Source: Pseudarthrobacter oxydans | GTDB lineage: Bacteria; Actinomycetota; Actinomycetes; Actinomycetales; Micrococcaceae | DNA: 64,000 nucleotides | Direction: 5' to 3' | Assembly: GCF_013314975.1 (NCBI RefSeq) | Contig: NZ_JABTYH010000006.1 | Coordinates: 99,952 to 163,951 of the forward strand | Shown: in pieces, positions 19,170 to 26,967 of the stretch | How positions within the stretch are numbered: position 1 is the first letter of the stretch | How the letters are laid out: each line of letters starts with the position of its first letter | Position numbers and translations under genes: made by a program | The notes under the pieces: model-generated | Database searches by the model: none | Told to the model about the DNA's origin: nothing | Seen by the model: only the letters and a program-made list of their open reading frames with translations

Positions 19170-19185
19170 TAGGATTTCCAGAATG
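19170..19185 (+). promoter_or_regulatory. Putative -10 for leaderless DUF1761 mRNA
   Basis: TAGGAT at 19170-19175, 7 bases before the ATG at 19183; no Shine-Dalgarno. Confidence 0.45.
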
Positions 19186-19608
19186 GATTGGCTCTCATAC
19201 GTCTCACAGATCAACTGGCTTGCCGTGCTGCTGGCCTTCGTCGCAAGCATGGCCATCGGCTTTGTCTGGTACATGCCTGCTGTGCTCGGCAACCGCTGGA
19301 TGGCCGCGATCGGCAAGACGGAGGACGACCTGAAGAACATGAGCGGCGGCGCCGGCATCTGGCTGCCGATGATGGCTGCTGCGGCACTGACCGCCATCCT
19401 GCTGGCCGTCCTGATCGCCAGGCTTGGGCTGGACAACGCCCTGGCCGGCGGCATGTTCGCACTGGTTATGGGCCTGGTCTTCCGCGCAGGCGGCCACGTC
19501 ATCCACAACGGCTTTGCAGGACGCCCGGCAGCCGTCACCCTCATTGATTCCGGCCACGACCTGGTGGCCATGGCGGTCTCCGGCGCGATCATCGGAGGAA
19601 TGTCCTGA
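19183..19608 (+). CDS. DUF1761 family membrane protein
   Basis: A 141-residue protein with four predicted membrane spans, matching the DUF1761 layout. The N-terminal span INWLAVLLAFVASMAIGFVWYMP is followed by the conserved LGNRWMAAIGKTEDDL loop; later spans carry GGMFALVMGLVFRAGGHVIHNGF. No biochemical function is known for the family. It lies 34 bases before corA, on the same strand, so the two may be co-transcribed. Confidence 0.85.
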   Translation: MDWLSYVSQINWLAVLLAFVASMAIGFVWYMPAVLGNRWMAAIGKTEDDLKNMSGGAGIWLPMMAAAALTAILLAVLIARLGLDNALAGGMFALVMGLVFRAGGHVIHNGFAGRPAAVTLIDSGHDLVAMAVSGAIIGGMS

Positions 19609-19642
19609 TGGCCGCAATCCCTTCGCACGGGGCCCGGCGGCC

Positions 19643-20638
19643 ATGACCATCATCGACAATGCCGTCTACGTGGACGGCGTGCGCCATGTGGAGCCCGAGA
19701 CCCTTGAGCAGACTTTTGACATGCTTGCGCACCACGGTGGGATGGCCTGGATTGGCCTGTACCGGCCCACGCCGGAGGAAATGGCCGCGGTGGCAAGCGA
19801 GTTTGGCCTCCACGACCTTGCGGTGGAAGACGCCATCTCCGCGCACCAGCGCCCCAAACTGGAACGCTACGACGACAGCCTGTTTACCGTCCTCCGGCCC
19901 GCCCGCTACATCGACGACTCCGAAAGCGTGGAATTCGGCGAACTCCACATCTTCACCGGCAAAAACTATGTGGTCACGGTCCGGCATGCAGAAATGGCCG
20001 GCGTGGCCCGGGTGCGGCGCCGCATGGAGGCCCGGCCCGACCTCCTGCGCCACGGCCCCGAAGCCGTCCTCTACGCCCTGCTGGACCGCGTGGTGGACGA
20101 CTACGCACCTGTGGTGGCCGGACTCGAGAACGACATCGACGAAATCGAGGACCAGCTTTTCAGCGGCGACACCACGGTGTCCCGCCGGATCTACGAACTG
20201 GCCCGGGAAGTCATCCAGTTCCAGCGGGCAATCCATCCTCTGCCGGACATGATGCACCAGCTGGAACAGGGATTCGAGAAGTACGGCGTGGAAACGGACC
20301 TGCGGCACAGCCTCCGTGACGTGGAGGACCACGTTGAACGCGTGATCTCCCGGGCAGATTCCTTCCGGGACCTGCTGCAGAACGCACTGACCCTGGACGG
20401 CACCCTCACCGCAAACCGCCAGAACGAGGCCAGCGCCGAACAGAACGAGCAAGTGAAGAAGATCTCCTCCTGGGCGGCGATCTTCTTCGCGCCGTCCTTC
20501 GTTGCCGGCGTGTACGGAATGAACTTTGACCACATGCCCGAGCTCCACTGGGAACTGGGCTACCCGTTGTCCATTGGCATCATGATCGCGATGGCGGCCC
20601 TCATGTACGGCATCTTCAAGAAGAAGGGCTGGCTGTAG
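19643..20638 (+). CDS. corA: CorA-type magnesium/cobalt channel
   Basis: Divalent-cation channel of the CorA family, 331 residues. It has a cytoplasmic alpha/beta domain (VEFGELHIFTGKNYVVTVRH), a long stalk-helix region (DDYAPVVAGLENDIDEIEDQLF) and two C-terminal membrane spans. The selectivity motif YGMNF sits at residues 291-295 (GMN 292-294), followed by the acidic loop DHMPELHW. The start at ATG 19643 was chosen because the conserved domain begins with TIIDNAVYVDGVR; the upstream open frame overlaps the DUF1761 gene. No strong Shine-Dalgarno is visible. Confidence 0.95.
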   Translation: MTIIDNAVYVDGVRHVEPETLEQTFDMLAHHGGMAWIGLYRPTPEEMAAVASEFGLHDLAVEDAISAHQRPKLERYDDSLFTVLRPARYIDDSESVEFGELHIFTGKNYVVTVRHAEMAGVARVRRRMEARPDLLRHGPEAVLYALLDRVVDDYAPVVAGLENDIDEIEDQLFSGDTTVSRRIYELAREVIQFQRAIHPLPDMMHQLEQGFEKYGVETDLRHSLRDVEDHVERVISRADSFRDLLQNALTLDGTLTANRQNEASAEQNEQVKKISSWAAIFFAPSFVAGVYGMNFDHMPELHWELGYPLSIGIMIAMAALMYGIFKKKGWL

Positions 20639-20641
20639 GGC

Positions 20642-21166
20642 ATGGCCGCCGAGCCGGAGCCGCCGGCCCTCCCCGAGGGCCGCATCCTGGTGCCCGGCAG
20701 CAGCCGGCAGCTGGCGGTGTACGGCCTCTTCCCGCCGCCACCGGGGCGGCACAGGACGGTCACTGCCGGGTCCCGCGTCTTTGCCGCCAAGGCCTGCGAG
20801 CCGGAACTGCTGTGGATCAGCTTCGACGAACTGTGCGCACCGGGTACGTCCAGGGAGGACTATTCCCTCCTCCCAGCGGGGGCGGAGCTGTGGGTCATCG
20901 ATGGTGTTCCAGTACCGGAGCCATCGGATGCCGGTCCACGGGCGGAAGCATGGGACCTCTTTGCTGCCGCACTTGCGGCAGCGGCGGCCCGCGGAACAAC
21001 CCTGTTCGTGGTTGGTGCCGCCCCGATGGACTGGGCTGCCGCGTCCACGTCTGCGGATGACGCGGGGCTTCGGTCCGCCCTGGCGGAAACGTCCCGGCTC
21101 CTTGCCGGGCTGAAGCGGGTCGAATCCGATGAAACAGTTGCCATGGAAGGCGTGTCCGGGAGTTAG
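20642..21166 (+). CDS. Stand-alone AFG1/ZapE C-terminal-like protein
   Basis: A 174-residue protein starting 3 bases after the corA stop. I see no P-loop. The segment LLWISFDELC (56-65), then DY (73-74) and IDGVP (86-90), resembles the late part of AFG1/ZapE ATPases, where a WFDF-LC block precedes a DY motif and a short V-x-x-VP strand. The preceding RQLAVYG (22-28) and following alternation of helix and strand also fit. If correct, the N-terminal two thirds of an AFG1-type ATPase, including Walker A and B, is absent. A divergent orphan protein with chance similarity is the alternative. Its stop interlocks with that of the convergent CPBP gene. Confidence 0.5.
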   Translation: MAAEPEPPALPEGRILVPGSSRQLAVYGLFPPPPGRHRTVTAGSRVFAAKACEPELLWISFDELCAPGTSREDYSLLPAGAELWVIDGVPVPEPSDAGPRAEAWDLFAAALAAAAARGTTLFVVGAAPMDWAAASTSADDAGLRSALAETSRLLAGLKRVESDETVAMEGVSGS

Positions 21167-21972
21167 TGCGCCGGCCTGGGCGCACCCTTCACCAGGTCGC
21201 GGCTGCCGGCGTAAGCGACCGCTGCCACGGCGAGGACGGCGACCGCTCCGGCCACAACCCACCACGCCACGAGGTAGGGGTAGGGACTGCCCTGGAGATC
21301 GGCCAGGAAGAACTTCGTGAAGGTGTTGAAGGCGGCATGGAACAGGACCACAACCGGCAGGCTCGCCTGCGTGCTGTTGTACAGCCAGGTGAGCAGCACC
21401 GACTGCGAAAAGATATAGACCGCAAAGGGTGTCAGGGGCCGCTGACCCGGGTCCGACACCAGTTCCGGAAGGTGCCAGGGAAACCAGGCCAGCCCGATGA
21501 TCAGCGCGGCCGGCAGCGCGCGGTAATCCCGTTGCAGCCGCGGCAACAGGAACCCGCGCCAGCCGAGCTCCTCGAAGATGCCGACGATAACGATCGTGAC
21601 GACGATCGAACCGGCGACCTGCAGCAGGTCGGCCGGCTCCCAGCCCGGGACCGGCGCCCCTGCGGCCACCGCAGCCCACAGGGCGAGGCCGGGGACGACC
21701 AGCGGCACACCCAGTGCCACGCCGTACCATGCAGGGTTGACCCGCCAGCGTCCCAACTGGCGCAGAAGGCCCAGCAACTCAGCGCGGCCCCCCACGAGGA
21801 AGGCAACCAGGATCGCCGCCAGCCCGGGACCGAAGGGCACCAGCGGACTGCTCTCCGGGTTCAGGAGCACCAGCGGCCAGATGGACCAGGAAATGATGTA
21901 CGCCAGGCCCAGGTAAAGCACAATGTCGTGCCGGGCCGCCCAATCCCGCAACCGGTGGCCGTGAACCGCCAT
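21163..21972 (-). CDS. CPBP family intramembrane glutamic endopeptidase
   Basis: Polytopic membrane protease of the CAAX/CPBP (Abi) family, 269 residues with about eight spans. The catalytic signatures are all present: motif 1 EELGWRGFLLPRL, motif 2 GLAWFPWHLPEL, and motif 3 with VVLFHAAFNTFT. Bacterial members act in protein processing or self-immunity, but no bacteriocin genes are nearby. I chose ATG 21972 (AAGAAGG 6 bases upstream); ATG 21990 is six codons earlier. The stop overlaps the convergent AFG1-like gene by four bases. Confidence 0.88.
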   Translation of the reverse strand: MAVHGHRLRDWAARHDIVLYLGLAYIISWSIWPLVLLNPESSPLVPFGPGLAAILVAFLVGGRAELLGLLRQLGRWRVNPAWYGVALGVPLVVPGLALWAAVAAGAPVPGWEPADLLQVAGSIVVTIVIVGIFEELGWRGFLLPRLQRDYRALPAALIIGLAWFPWHLPELVSDPGQRPLTPFAVYIFSQSVLLTWLYNSTQASLPVVVLFHAAFNTFTKFFLADLQGSPYPYLVAWWVVAGAVAVLAVAAVAYAGSRDLVKGAPRPAH

Positions 21973-22193
21973 CACAGACCTTCTTAGCATCGTGCCTGAG
22001 TGAGGGTTAAGTCTGGCATTCTCCAGTGTTGGCAGCCAGCCAACCATGCCCCCGATGAGACGTTAGGTAGGTCATTGGGGTTGCGGTGGACCACGTGGGT
22101 TCCCTGGAGCGCGTGTCAGGGGGGTCAGTGCCTCCGACGGCGGGGCTGCGCCTACGGAAACTGGCTGATGCCACCTGCTGGGGCAATATTTTG

Positions 22194-22266
22194 TGGAGCT
22201 AAGGAGATTCGAACTCCTGACCTCTTCGATGCGAACGAAGCGCTCTACCAACTGAGCTATAGCCCC
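22194..22266 (-). tRNA. tRNA-Ala (anticodon CGC)
   Basis: 73 bases fold as a standard cloverleaf on the minus strand. The 7-bp acceptor has G3-U70 (the alanine identity pair), the D arm is GCTCAGTTGGTAGAGC, and the anticodon stem CTTCG/CGAAG closes the loop TTCGCAT with CGC at positions 34-36. The T arm contains TTCGAAT. Discriminator base is A; CCA is not encoded (ACA follows), so it is added post-transcriptionally. Confidence 0.97.
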
Positions 22267-22300
22267 GGATGGATCCGCCCCTTGAGGAGCGGCACCGGTG

Positions 22301-22329
22301 ACCCTAGGCTACAAATTTTCCCGGCTTAA
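22301..22329 (-). promoter_or_regulatory. Putative promoter of tRNA-Ala
   Basis: TTAAGC (22324-22329), 17-base spacer, TAGGGT (22301-22306) on the minus strand, giving a transcript start roughly 28 bases before the tRNA 5' end. Confidence 0.35.
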
Positions 22330-22404
22330 TGCCAAACTGCAGCCGCAAACCCCCAGCAGCGTGCCGGCGGGATGCGCAGGGCATCGCCTGACGGCACTGA
22401 CCTG

Positions 22405-23343
22405 TCAGGCGCGGCGGCGCTGCAGGACGTCGTCGAGGTTGCTGAGGGCACTCTGCGCCTTGGACTGTTCCTGGCCCTCGGCCGGAGCCGCGGGCGGCGC
22501 GGCGGCAACGCCCTGCTTGAGGGACGGCTTGCCCGTCGCTTTCGGTGCCTCCGGAAGCTCCAGGGGCTCAGGCGCCGGACGCTCGGCCTTGGCTGCCTCA
22601 ACATAGACAGGTTTGGGAACCTCCACCGGTTCCCACGTGGACGGAGCAGCCGTCCGGGCTGCGGAGCCGGCAGCTGCAGCGCTTGAATCGCCAGCGGCAA
22701 CCGCCACGGCAAGGGCGGCCTCCCGCAGTTCCATGGCAGTCAGCGGCCTGATCTTAGGCTCGTGTGCCTCGGCGTCGAAAAGGGGGTTGTCCTGCTTCGC
22801 CGGAGCCGCTTCCGGCCTTGGCCGGACGCCGGCAGCGGGTTGGGGCTGCCGGGACGGCGCGGTCATGGCGGCCCGGAAAGCTGCATTGACCTTTGCCCTC
22901 CGGTCACGGACGGCCAGCCAGCGCAGGAGTACGACCGACCCGGCAGTGAGCGCCAGGCATGCCAAGGGAAGGACAGGAGCGCCCAGCCCGAAGATCAAGA
23001 GCACACCGGAAACGAACGCGGTGACCAGCGACAGCAGCCCAACCAGGGCGATGCCGGTGCGGCCGTAGCGGATCCGGAACGTACCCCCGGGTGGGGAGCC
23101 GGCAGTGGCGGTCGCGGGTCCGGCACTCTTCCTGGTGTCCATGGCTTTCTCCTGCTGGGCGGCGACGTTCAATACCAAAGCTGCTGGCGGTTCCGGTGCT
23201 TCATCTGCTGCGGGCTCCGCAAGGAAATCGCCGGCGGGCTGGAACTGGTGCCTGCGGTTCCGGAGGACGTAGGGCGCAACCCACACAATCCAGAGCACGA
23301 CGGCAACCACAAGGATCACTGAGCTGCTAAGGGGGAAGTCCAC
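22405..23343 (-). CDS. Membrane protein in the galU-rimJ locus, GlpR/Rv0996-like by position
   Basis: 312 residues with one N-terminal span (VILVVAVVLWIVWVAPYVL), a linker rich in Ala, Pro and Glu, a second hydrophobic pair (TGIALVGLLSLVTAFVSGVLLIFG and the following LACLALTAGSVVLL), and a long disordered Ala/Pro/Glu C-terminal tail. Position downstream of galU and a RimJ-type acetyltransferase matches M. tuberculosis Rv0996 and the corynebacterial membrane receptor GlpR, which works with the MoeA-like division protein Glp. Sequence similarity cannot be judged here. Start GTG 23343 is chosen because TACGGT lies 7 bases upstream; a TTG at 23349 is also in frame. Confidence 0.7.
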   Translation of the reverse strand: MDFPLSSSVILVVAVVLWIVWVAPYVLRNRRHQFQPAGDFLAEPAADEAPEPPAALVLNVAAQQEKAMDTRKSAGPATATAGSPPGGTFRIRYGRTGIALVGLLSLVTAFVSGVLLIFGLGAPVLPLACLALTAGSVVLLRWLAVRDRRAKVNAAFRAAMTAPSRQPQPAAGVRPRPEAAPAKQDNPLFDAEAHEPKIRPLTAMELREAALAVAVAAGDSSAAAAGSAARTAAPSTWEPVEVPKPVYVEAAKAERPAPEPLELPEAPKATGKPSLKQGVAAAPPAAPAEGQEQSKAQSALSNLDDVLQRRRA

Positions 23344-23356
23344 ACTCAAAACCGTA
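23341..23356 (-). promoter_or_regulatory. Putative -10 for leaderless membrane-protein mRNA
   Basis: TACGGT at 23351-23356, 7 bases from the GTG at 23343. Confidence 0.35.
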
Positions 23357-23424
23357 TGAGCATCCTGTCCGCTGCGGCAGCATTAGCTGCGGTGTGTCGT
23401 GGCGCAGCCGGCAAATCAATGGAT

Positions 23425-24045
23425 TTATGACGGCCGTGAGGCCAGCCATGGCCGGAGCAGCCCGTCGGGGACCTCTTCCGCGGTCAACGCGAACGACCGG
23501 TGGTCAGCCCACTCCCCGTTGATGTGCAGGTAGCGGGGCCGGTATCCCTCGTCCCGGAAGCCCAGCTTTTGCACCACGCGGAGGCTTGGTCCGTTCTCCG
23601 GCCTGATGTTGATTTCCATCCGGTGCAGCCCAAGTGTCCGGAAGCAGTGGTCCGTCACCATGGCCACGGCAGTGGGTGCAATGCCGTGGCCCGCACGGCC
23701 CCGGTCCACCCAGTAGCCAAGCGTCGCCATCATCGCGGATCCCCACACGATCGATGACACGGTCAACTGGCCAACAATGGCAGGGCTTGCGGCGGCGGGA
23801 AGCCGCTCGGTGATGACAAACGGCAAGGCAGTAGCCTGCGCTGCCTGCGACTTCAATGACCGGACCATCTGCCGGTAGTCCGGGAGGCCTCCGGCAGGAT
23901 CCGGGTTGGAAGCTTCCCACGGAGCAAGCCACTCACTGTTGCGGGACCTGACCTCGGTCCATTCCTTCTTGTCCCGGTACCGGATGGGCCGCAGGACCAG
24001 GTCCCCGCACTCCAGGGTTACGGGCCAAATGGGACCAGCGCGCAT
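23425..24045 (-). CDS. rimJ: RimJ-type GNAT acetyltransferase
   Basis: GNAT N-acetyltransferase of the RimJ/RimL group, 206 residues. The domain starts with LECGDLVLRPIRYRDKKEWTEVR. The acetyl-CoA loop GYWVDRGRAGHGIAPTAVAMVTDHCF and the C-terminal strand LHRMEINIRPENGPSLRVVQKLGFRDEGYRPRYLHINGEWADH are typical. RimJ-type enzymes acetylate N-termini of ribosomal or other proteins. ATG 24045 lies 4 bases after the galU stop, so it is coupled to galU. Confidence 0.88.
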   Translation of the reverse strand: MRAGPIWPVTLECGDLVLRPIRYRDKKEWTEVRSRNSEWLAPWEASNPDPAGGLPDYRQMVRSLKSQAAQATALPFVITERLPAAASPAIVGQLTVSSIVWGSAMMATLGYWVDRGRAGHGIAPTAVAMVTDHCFRTLGLHRMEINIRPENGPSLRVVQKLGFRDEGYRPRYLHINGEWADHRSFALTAEEVPDGLLRPWLASRPS

Positions 24046-24049
24046 GGCG

Positions 24050-24955
24050 CTACTTGGACAGGCCGGCGGCGAACCCCGGCAGCCACTCCCGCAAGCCCGG
24101 GCCCAGGTCTTCGCTGTCGATGGCCAGCTGGACGCAGGCCTTGAGGTAGCTGAGCTTGTCCCCGGTGTCGTAGCGTCGGCCGCGGAACACAACGCCGTAC
24201 ACCCCGTACCCCTCGCCTTCGCCGGTCGCCAGCTCCTGCAGCGCGTCGGTCAGCTGGATTTCGTCTCCGCGTCCGGGGGCGGTGCGTTCGAGGACCTCAA
24301 AGACGGCGGGGTGGAGGACGTAGCGGCCGATCAGGGCAAGGTTGGAGGGCGCCTCGTCAACGCTCGGCTTCTCCACCAGCCGGTTGACGCGGACGTAGGA
24401 TTCGCCCTCGATCGGCTGGACGTCAGCGCAGCCGTAGGCGCTGATCTCGGACGGTTCCACTTCGATGAGCGCGATGACGGAGCCTCCCGTTTCCGCCTGC
24501 ACGTCGATCATGGTGCCCAGCAGTTCGTCCCGGGCATCGATGAGGTCATCGCCCAGCAGCACGGCAAAGGCTTCCTCGCCAACGTGCTGCTTTGCGCGCA
24601 GCACGGCATGGCCCAGTCCGTGCGGGTCTCCCTGCCGGACATAGTGGATGTCGCCCAGCTTGCTGGCCGCCTGGACGGATGCGAGCTTTTCCGTGTCGCC
24701 CTTGCCCTCAAGGGTGGATTCAAGTGACGGCACCCGGTCAAAGTGGTCTTCAAGTGCCCGTTTGTTGCGCCCGGTGATCATGAGGAGGTCGTGGAGGCCA
24801 ACGTTCACGGCTTCCTCAACCACGTACTGGATGGCAGGCTTGTCCACGACGGGGAGCATTTCCTTGGGCATCGCCTTGGTTGCCGGCAGGAACCTGGTAC
24901 CGAGTCCGGCGGCAGGAATGACGGCTTTGCGAACTCTCGGGTTACTGGTAGTCAC
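24050..24955 (-). CDS. galU: UTP-glucose-1-phosphate uridylyltransferase
   Basis: Makes UDP-glucose from UTP and glucose-1-phosphate for envelope polysaccharides and trehalose. The 301-residue product has the nucleotidyltransferase signature VIPAAGLGTRFLPATKAMPKEMLP near the N-terminus, then KPAIQYVVEEAV, the GLGHAVLRAK block, and the GDDLID metal-binding motif. Start GTG 24955 has TAGATT 6 bases upstream and no Shine-Dalgarno. Divergent from the folate cyclo-ligase gene, as in M. tuberculosis. Confidence 0.96.
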   Translation of the reverse strand: MTTSNPRVRKAVIPAAGLGTRFLPATKAMPKEMLPVVDKPAIQYVVEEAVNVGLHDLLMITGRNKRALEDHFDRVPSLESTLEGKGDTEKLASVQAASKLGDIHYVRQGDPHGLGHAVLRAKQHVGEEAFAVLLGDDLIDARDELLGTMIDVQAETGGSVIALIEVEPSEISAYGCADVQPIEGESYVRVNRLVEKPSVDEAPSNLALIGRYVLHPAVFEVLERTAPGRGDEIQLTDALQELATGEGEGYGVYGVVFRGRRYDTGDKLSYLKACVQLAIDSEDLGPGLREWLPGFAAGLSK

Positions 24956-24967
24956 CGGACTAATCTA
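24953..24967 (-). promoter_or_regulatory. Putative -10 for leaderless galU mRNA
   Basis: TAGATT at 24962-24967, 6 bases from the GTG at 24955. Confidence 0.45.
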
Positions 24968-25072
24968 ACGTCAGCGTCAAGCATTCAGTAACAACGGAGC
25001 CAGCGACACCTGCGGGTATCGGATGGATGGACCAGATAACGGCCGCCAGCGCGGCAGTAGTGGAGAAAATAC

Positions 25073-25696
25073 ATGGCGCTTGAGGAAACGAAAGCAGCAA
25101 AGGACCTGATCCGTGCTGCCCACCGCCGCCGAAGGGCTGCGATGACTTCCCTGGACCGGGAGGATGCCGGCACCGCCCTGGCCAAACACGGCGCGGCGTG
25201 GGCGGCTTCAGTGATTCCGGCAGGCGATGCCACGGTATGCGTCTACCTGGGCGTCGGCGCGGAACCGCCCACGCTGCCGCTGATCGCGGCCCTGCACGCC
25301 GACGGGCACAGGGTTCTGCTTCCCGTCTGCGAACCAGGGCGTGAACTGAAATGGGTCGTCTGGGCGCCGGGCATTGAGCTGGCACGCAGCAGGTTCGCCC
25401 CCATCCTGGAGCCGGTCGGGACCCGGCACGGGATTGACGCTGCCGGGGAAGCCGCTGCGCTGTTCATCCCTGCCACGGCCGTGGACCTCGCGGGCAGCAG
25501 GATCGGCCAGGGCGGCGGCTACTATGACAAATTCCTCGGCCACCTTGCGTCCGCCGGGAAGCACATTCCCCTTGCCGCGGTTCTTTATGACGGGGAACTA
25601 CTGCCCGCCGGCGCGATTCCGGTGGAGGAATTCGACCGCCCGGCGCCTGGCGTCGTGCTTCCTTCCGGCTTCAGGGACCTGGCGAACGCCGCCTGA
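25073..25696 (+). CDS. 5-formyltetrahydrofolate cyclo-ligase
   Basis: ATP-dependent conversion of 5-formyl-THF to 5,10-methenyl-THF (MTHFS/YgfA family). 207 residues. It has the N-terminal basic AHRRRRAAM segment that contacts ATP phosphates and the signature PATAVDLAGSRIGQGGGYYDKFL near residues 133-155. ATG 25073 has GGAG upstream. The gene is adjacent and divergent to galU and precedes the FmdB-like gene, an order conserved in actinobacteria. Confidence 0.93.
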   Translation: MALEETKAAKDLIRAAHRRRRAAMTSLDREDAGTALAKHGAAWAASVIPAGDATVCVYLGVGAEPPTLPLIAALHADGHRVLLPVCEPGRELKWVVWAPGIELARSRFAPILEPVGTRHGIDAAGEAAALFIPATAVDLAGSRIGQGGGYYDKFLGHLASAGKHIPLAAVLYDGELLPAGAIPVEEFDRPAPGVVLPSGFRDLANAA

Positions 25697-25720
25697 CCGC
25701 AAAATCCGGGCGCAGGGGAA

Positions 25721-25729
25721 TGCTAGAAT
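25721..25729 (+). promoter_or_regulatory. Extended -10 element upstream of the FmdB-like gene
   Basis: TGCTAGAAT is a TGN-TANNNT extended -10, about 95 bases before the GTG at 25824; no good -35 is seen. Confidence 0.4.
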
Positions 25730-25823
25730 TGGCACTCAGGCCCTGTGACTGCTAAAGGGATATCCAGCTGGATCACCCTGCGGCAGTCCGGGACCTCTCG
25801 TTTGCCCAAGAGGAGGAGCACCA

Positions 25824-26096
25824 GTGCCAACGTATGCGTACGCCTGCAAGGATTGCGGCCATGCCTTTGACATCGTCCAGTCGTTCTCGGACAGCTCTCT
25901 GACGTCCTGCCCCGAGTGCCAGGGTGCCCTGCGCAAGAAGTTCAACAGCGTGGGCGTCGTCTTCAAGGGTTCGGGCTTCTACCGCACGGACTCCAGGGAC
26001 GCCAAGGGCAGCACGGTTTCGGCTGCTCCCGGCGCTCCTGCAGCAGCGCCGGCAGCCGCGCCGGCCGCTTCGGCCCCCGCCGCTGCTGCCAGCTGA
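25824..26096 (+). CDS. FmdB-family zinc-ribbon protein (Ruc-like)
   Basis: 90 residues: an N-terminal zinc ribbon with paired cysteines (YACKDCGH and TSCPECQG) and the KKFNSVGVVFKGSGFYRTD block typical of FmdB regulatory proteins, then a disordered tail made almost only of Ala, Pro and Ser. The syntenic M. tuberculosis protein Rv0991c (Ruc) is a redox-regulated chaperone with the same layout; that role is an inference here. GTG 25824 has AGGAGG 5-6 bases upstream, one of the strongest ribosome-binding sites in the window. Confidence 0.88.
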   Translation: MPTYAYACKDCGHAFDIVQSFSDSSLTSCPECQGALRKKFNSVGVVFKGSGFYRTDSRDAKGSTVSAAPGAPAAAPAAAPAASAPAAAAS

Positions 26097-26187
26097 CGGA
26101 CGGTCCTCGACTGTAGCCCGCCTGGCGGCTGGGCAAGGTTGTCCACATACCGGCGAAGGTTACTGCCGTAATTCTTGGCGCCGCCCC

Positions 26188-26202
26188 TAGCGTAGGCACA
26201 TG
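26188..26202 (+). promoter_or_regulatory. Putative -10 for leaderless SAF/CpaB mRNA
   Basis: TAGCGT at 26188-26193, 6 bases before the ATG at 26200. Confidence 0.4.
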
Positions 26203-26964
26203 CCTGCATACCGTCAGTCCAGCCGGGACACCATAAGCGCCCCACATCCCGGACTCTTCCGGAAACCGCGGCTGCGTCGCCGCCCCGGCAGTGTCCGCGG
26301 CTCCGGCCGCGTCGCAGCCAGGCGTCCTCCCGCGCGCTTCGCGGGCTGGCTGAGCCGCAACAGGCGCCTCATTGTCGCGCTGCTGCTCTGCGCCGCAGCC
26401 GCCATCACGGTACACCAGCTCACCCCTGCTCCGGTCTACACGGTGACGGCGCTGGCAGCCGCCAGGGATATCCCCGCCGGCGCCGCATTATCGGAGGCGG
26501 ACCTCGCCGCTGCGCAGGTTCCGCCCGGCATGGTGGCCGGCGGCTTCCTTAAGGAACCCGGTGAGGCGGCAGGCAAACAGCTCGCAGCGCCCCTGCGCAA
26601 GGGGCAGCTGCTCACGGATGCCCAGCTTGTCGGTCCGGGACTCCTGGCCGGGACTCCTCCGGGATCAGCTGCCGTCCCCCTTCGCATGGCAGATCCGTCG
26701 TCCATCCAGCTTGTCTCCCCTGGGCAGCTGGTGAACGTTGTCCTTACCTCAGCCAACGGGTTCGACCAGCAGGACCCGCCCCGGATCCTGGCCTCCGGCG
26801 TGCCCGTACTGTGGACCTCAGGCCAGGGCGGCCAGCCTGGACAATGGCTGGGAACTGCCGAGACAGACGGCCTGATCGTCGTGGCAGCCACCGCGGAACA
26901 GGCCGCCAGGCTGGCGGGCGCATCCACCCAGGGCAAACTGTTCTTCGTTCTGGTGGGGCCTTGA
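26200..26964 (+). CDS. SAF-domain / CpaB (RcpC)-like protein
   Basis: 254 residues: a strongly basic N-terminus (residues 1-52), one membrane span (RRLIVALLLCAAAAITV), then a SAF domain (VTALAAARDIPAGAALSEADLAAAQVP) and an RcpC/CpaB-type domain (VPLRMADPSSIQLVSPGQLVNVVLTS). CpaB proteins belong to Flp/Tad pilus assembly, where they interact with the secretin or cell wall. No other tad/flp gene is visible in the window, so it may be an orphan or may work with a distant locus. Confidence 0.85.
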   Translation: MPAYRQSSRDTISAPHPGLFRKPRLRRRPGSVRGSGRVAARRPPARFAGWLSRNRRLIVALLLCAAAAITVHQLTPAPVYTVTALAAARDIPAGAALSEADLAAAQVPPGMVAGGFLKEPGEAAGKQLAAPLRKGQLLTDAQLVGPGLLAGTPPGSAAVPLRMADPSSIQLVSPGQLVNVVLTSANGFDQQDPPRILASGVPVLWTSGQGGQPGQWLGTAETDGLIVVAATAEQAARLAGASTQGKLFFVLVGP

Positions 26965-26967
26965 AAC

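Noticed and set aside
19589..21730. 713-codon minus-strand open frame
   Set aside because: Antisense to corA and the AFG1-like gene and overlapping the CPBP gene in another frame; composition is His/Gly/Val-rich with no family features.
21973..22193. Possible small RNA or gene between the CPBP gene and tRNA-Ala
   Set aside because: No credible frame, tRNA-like fold or terminator was recognised in these 221 bases.
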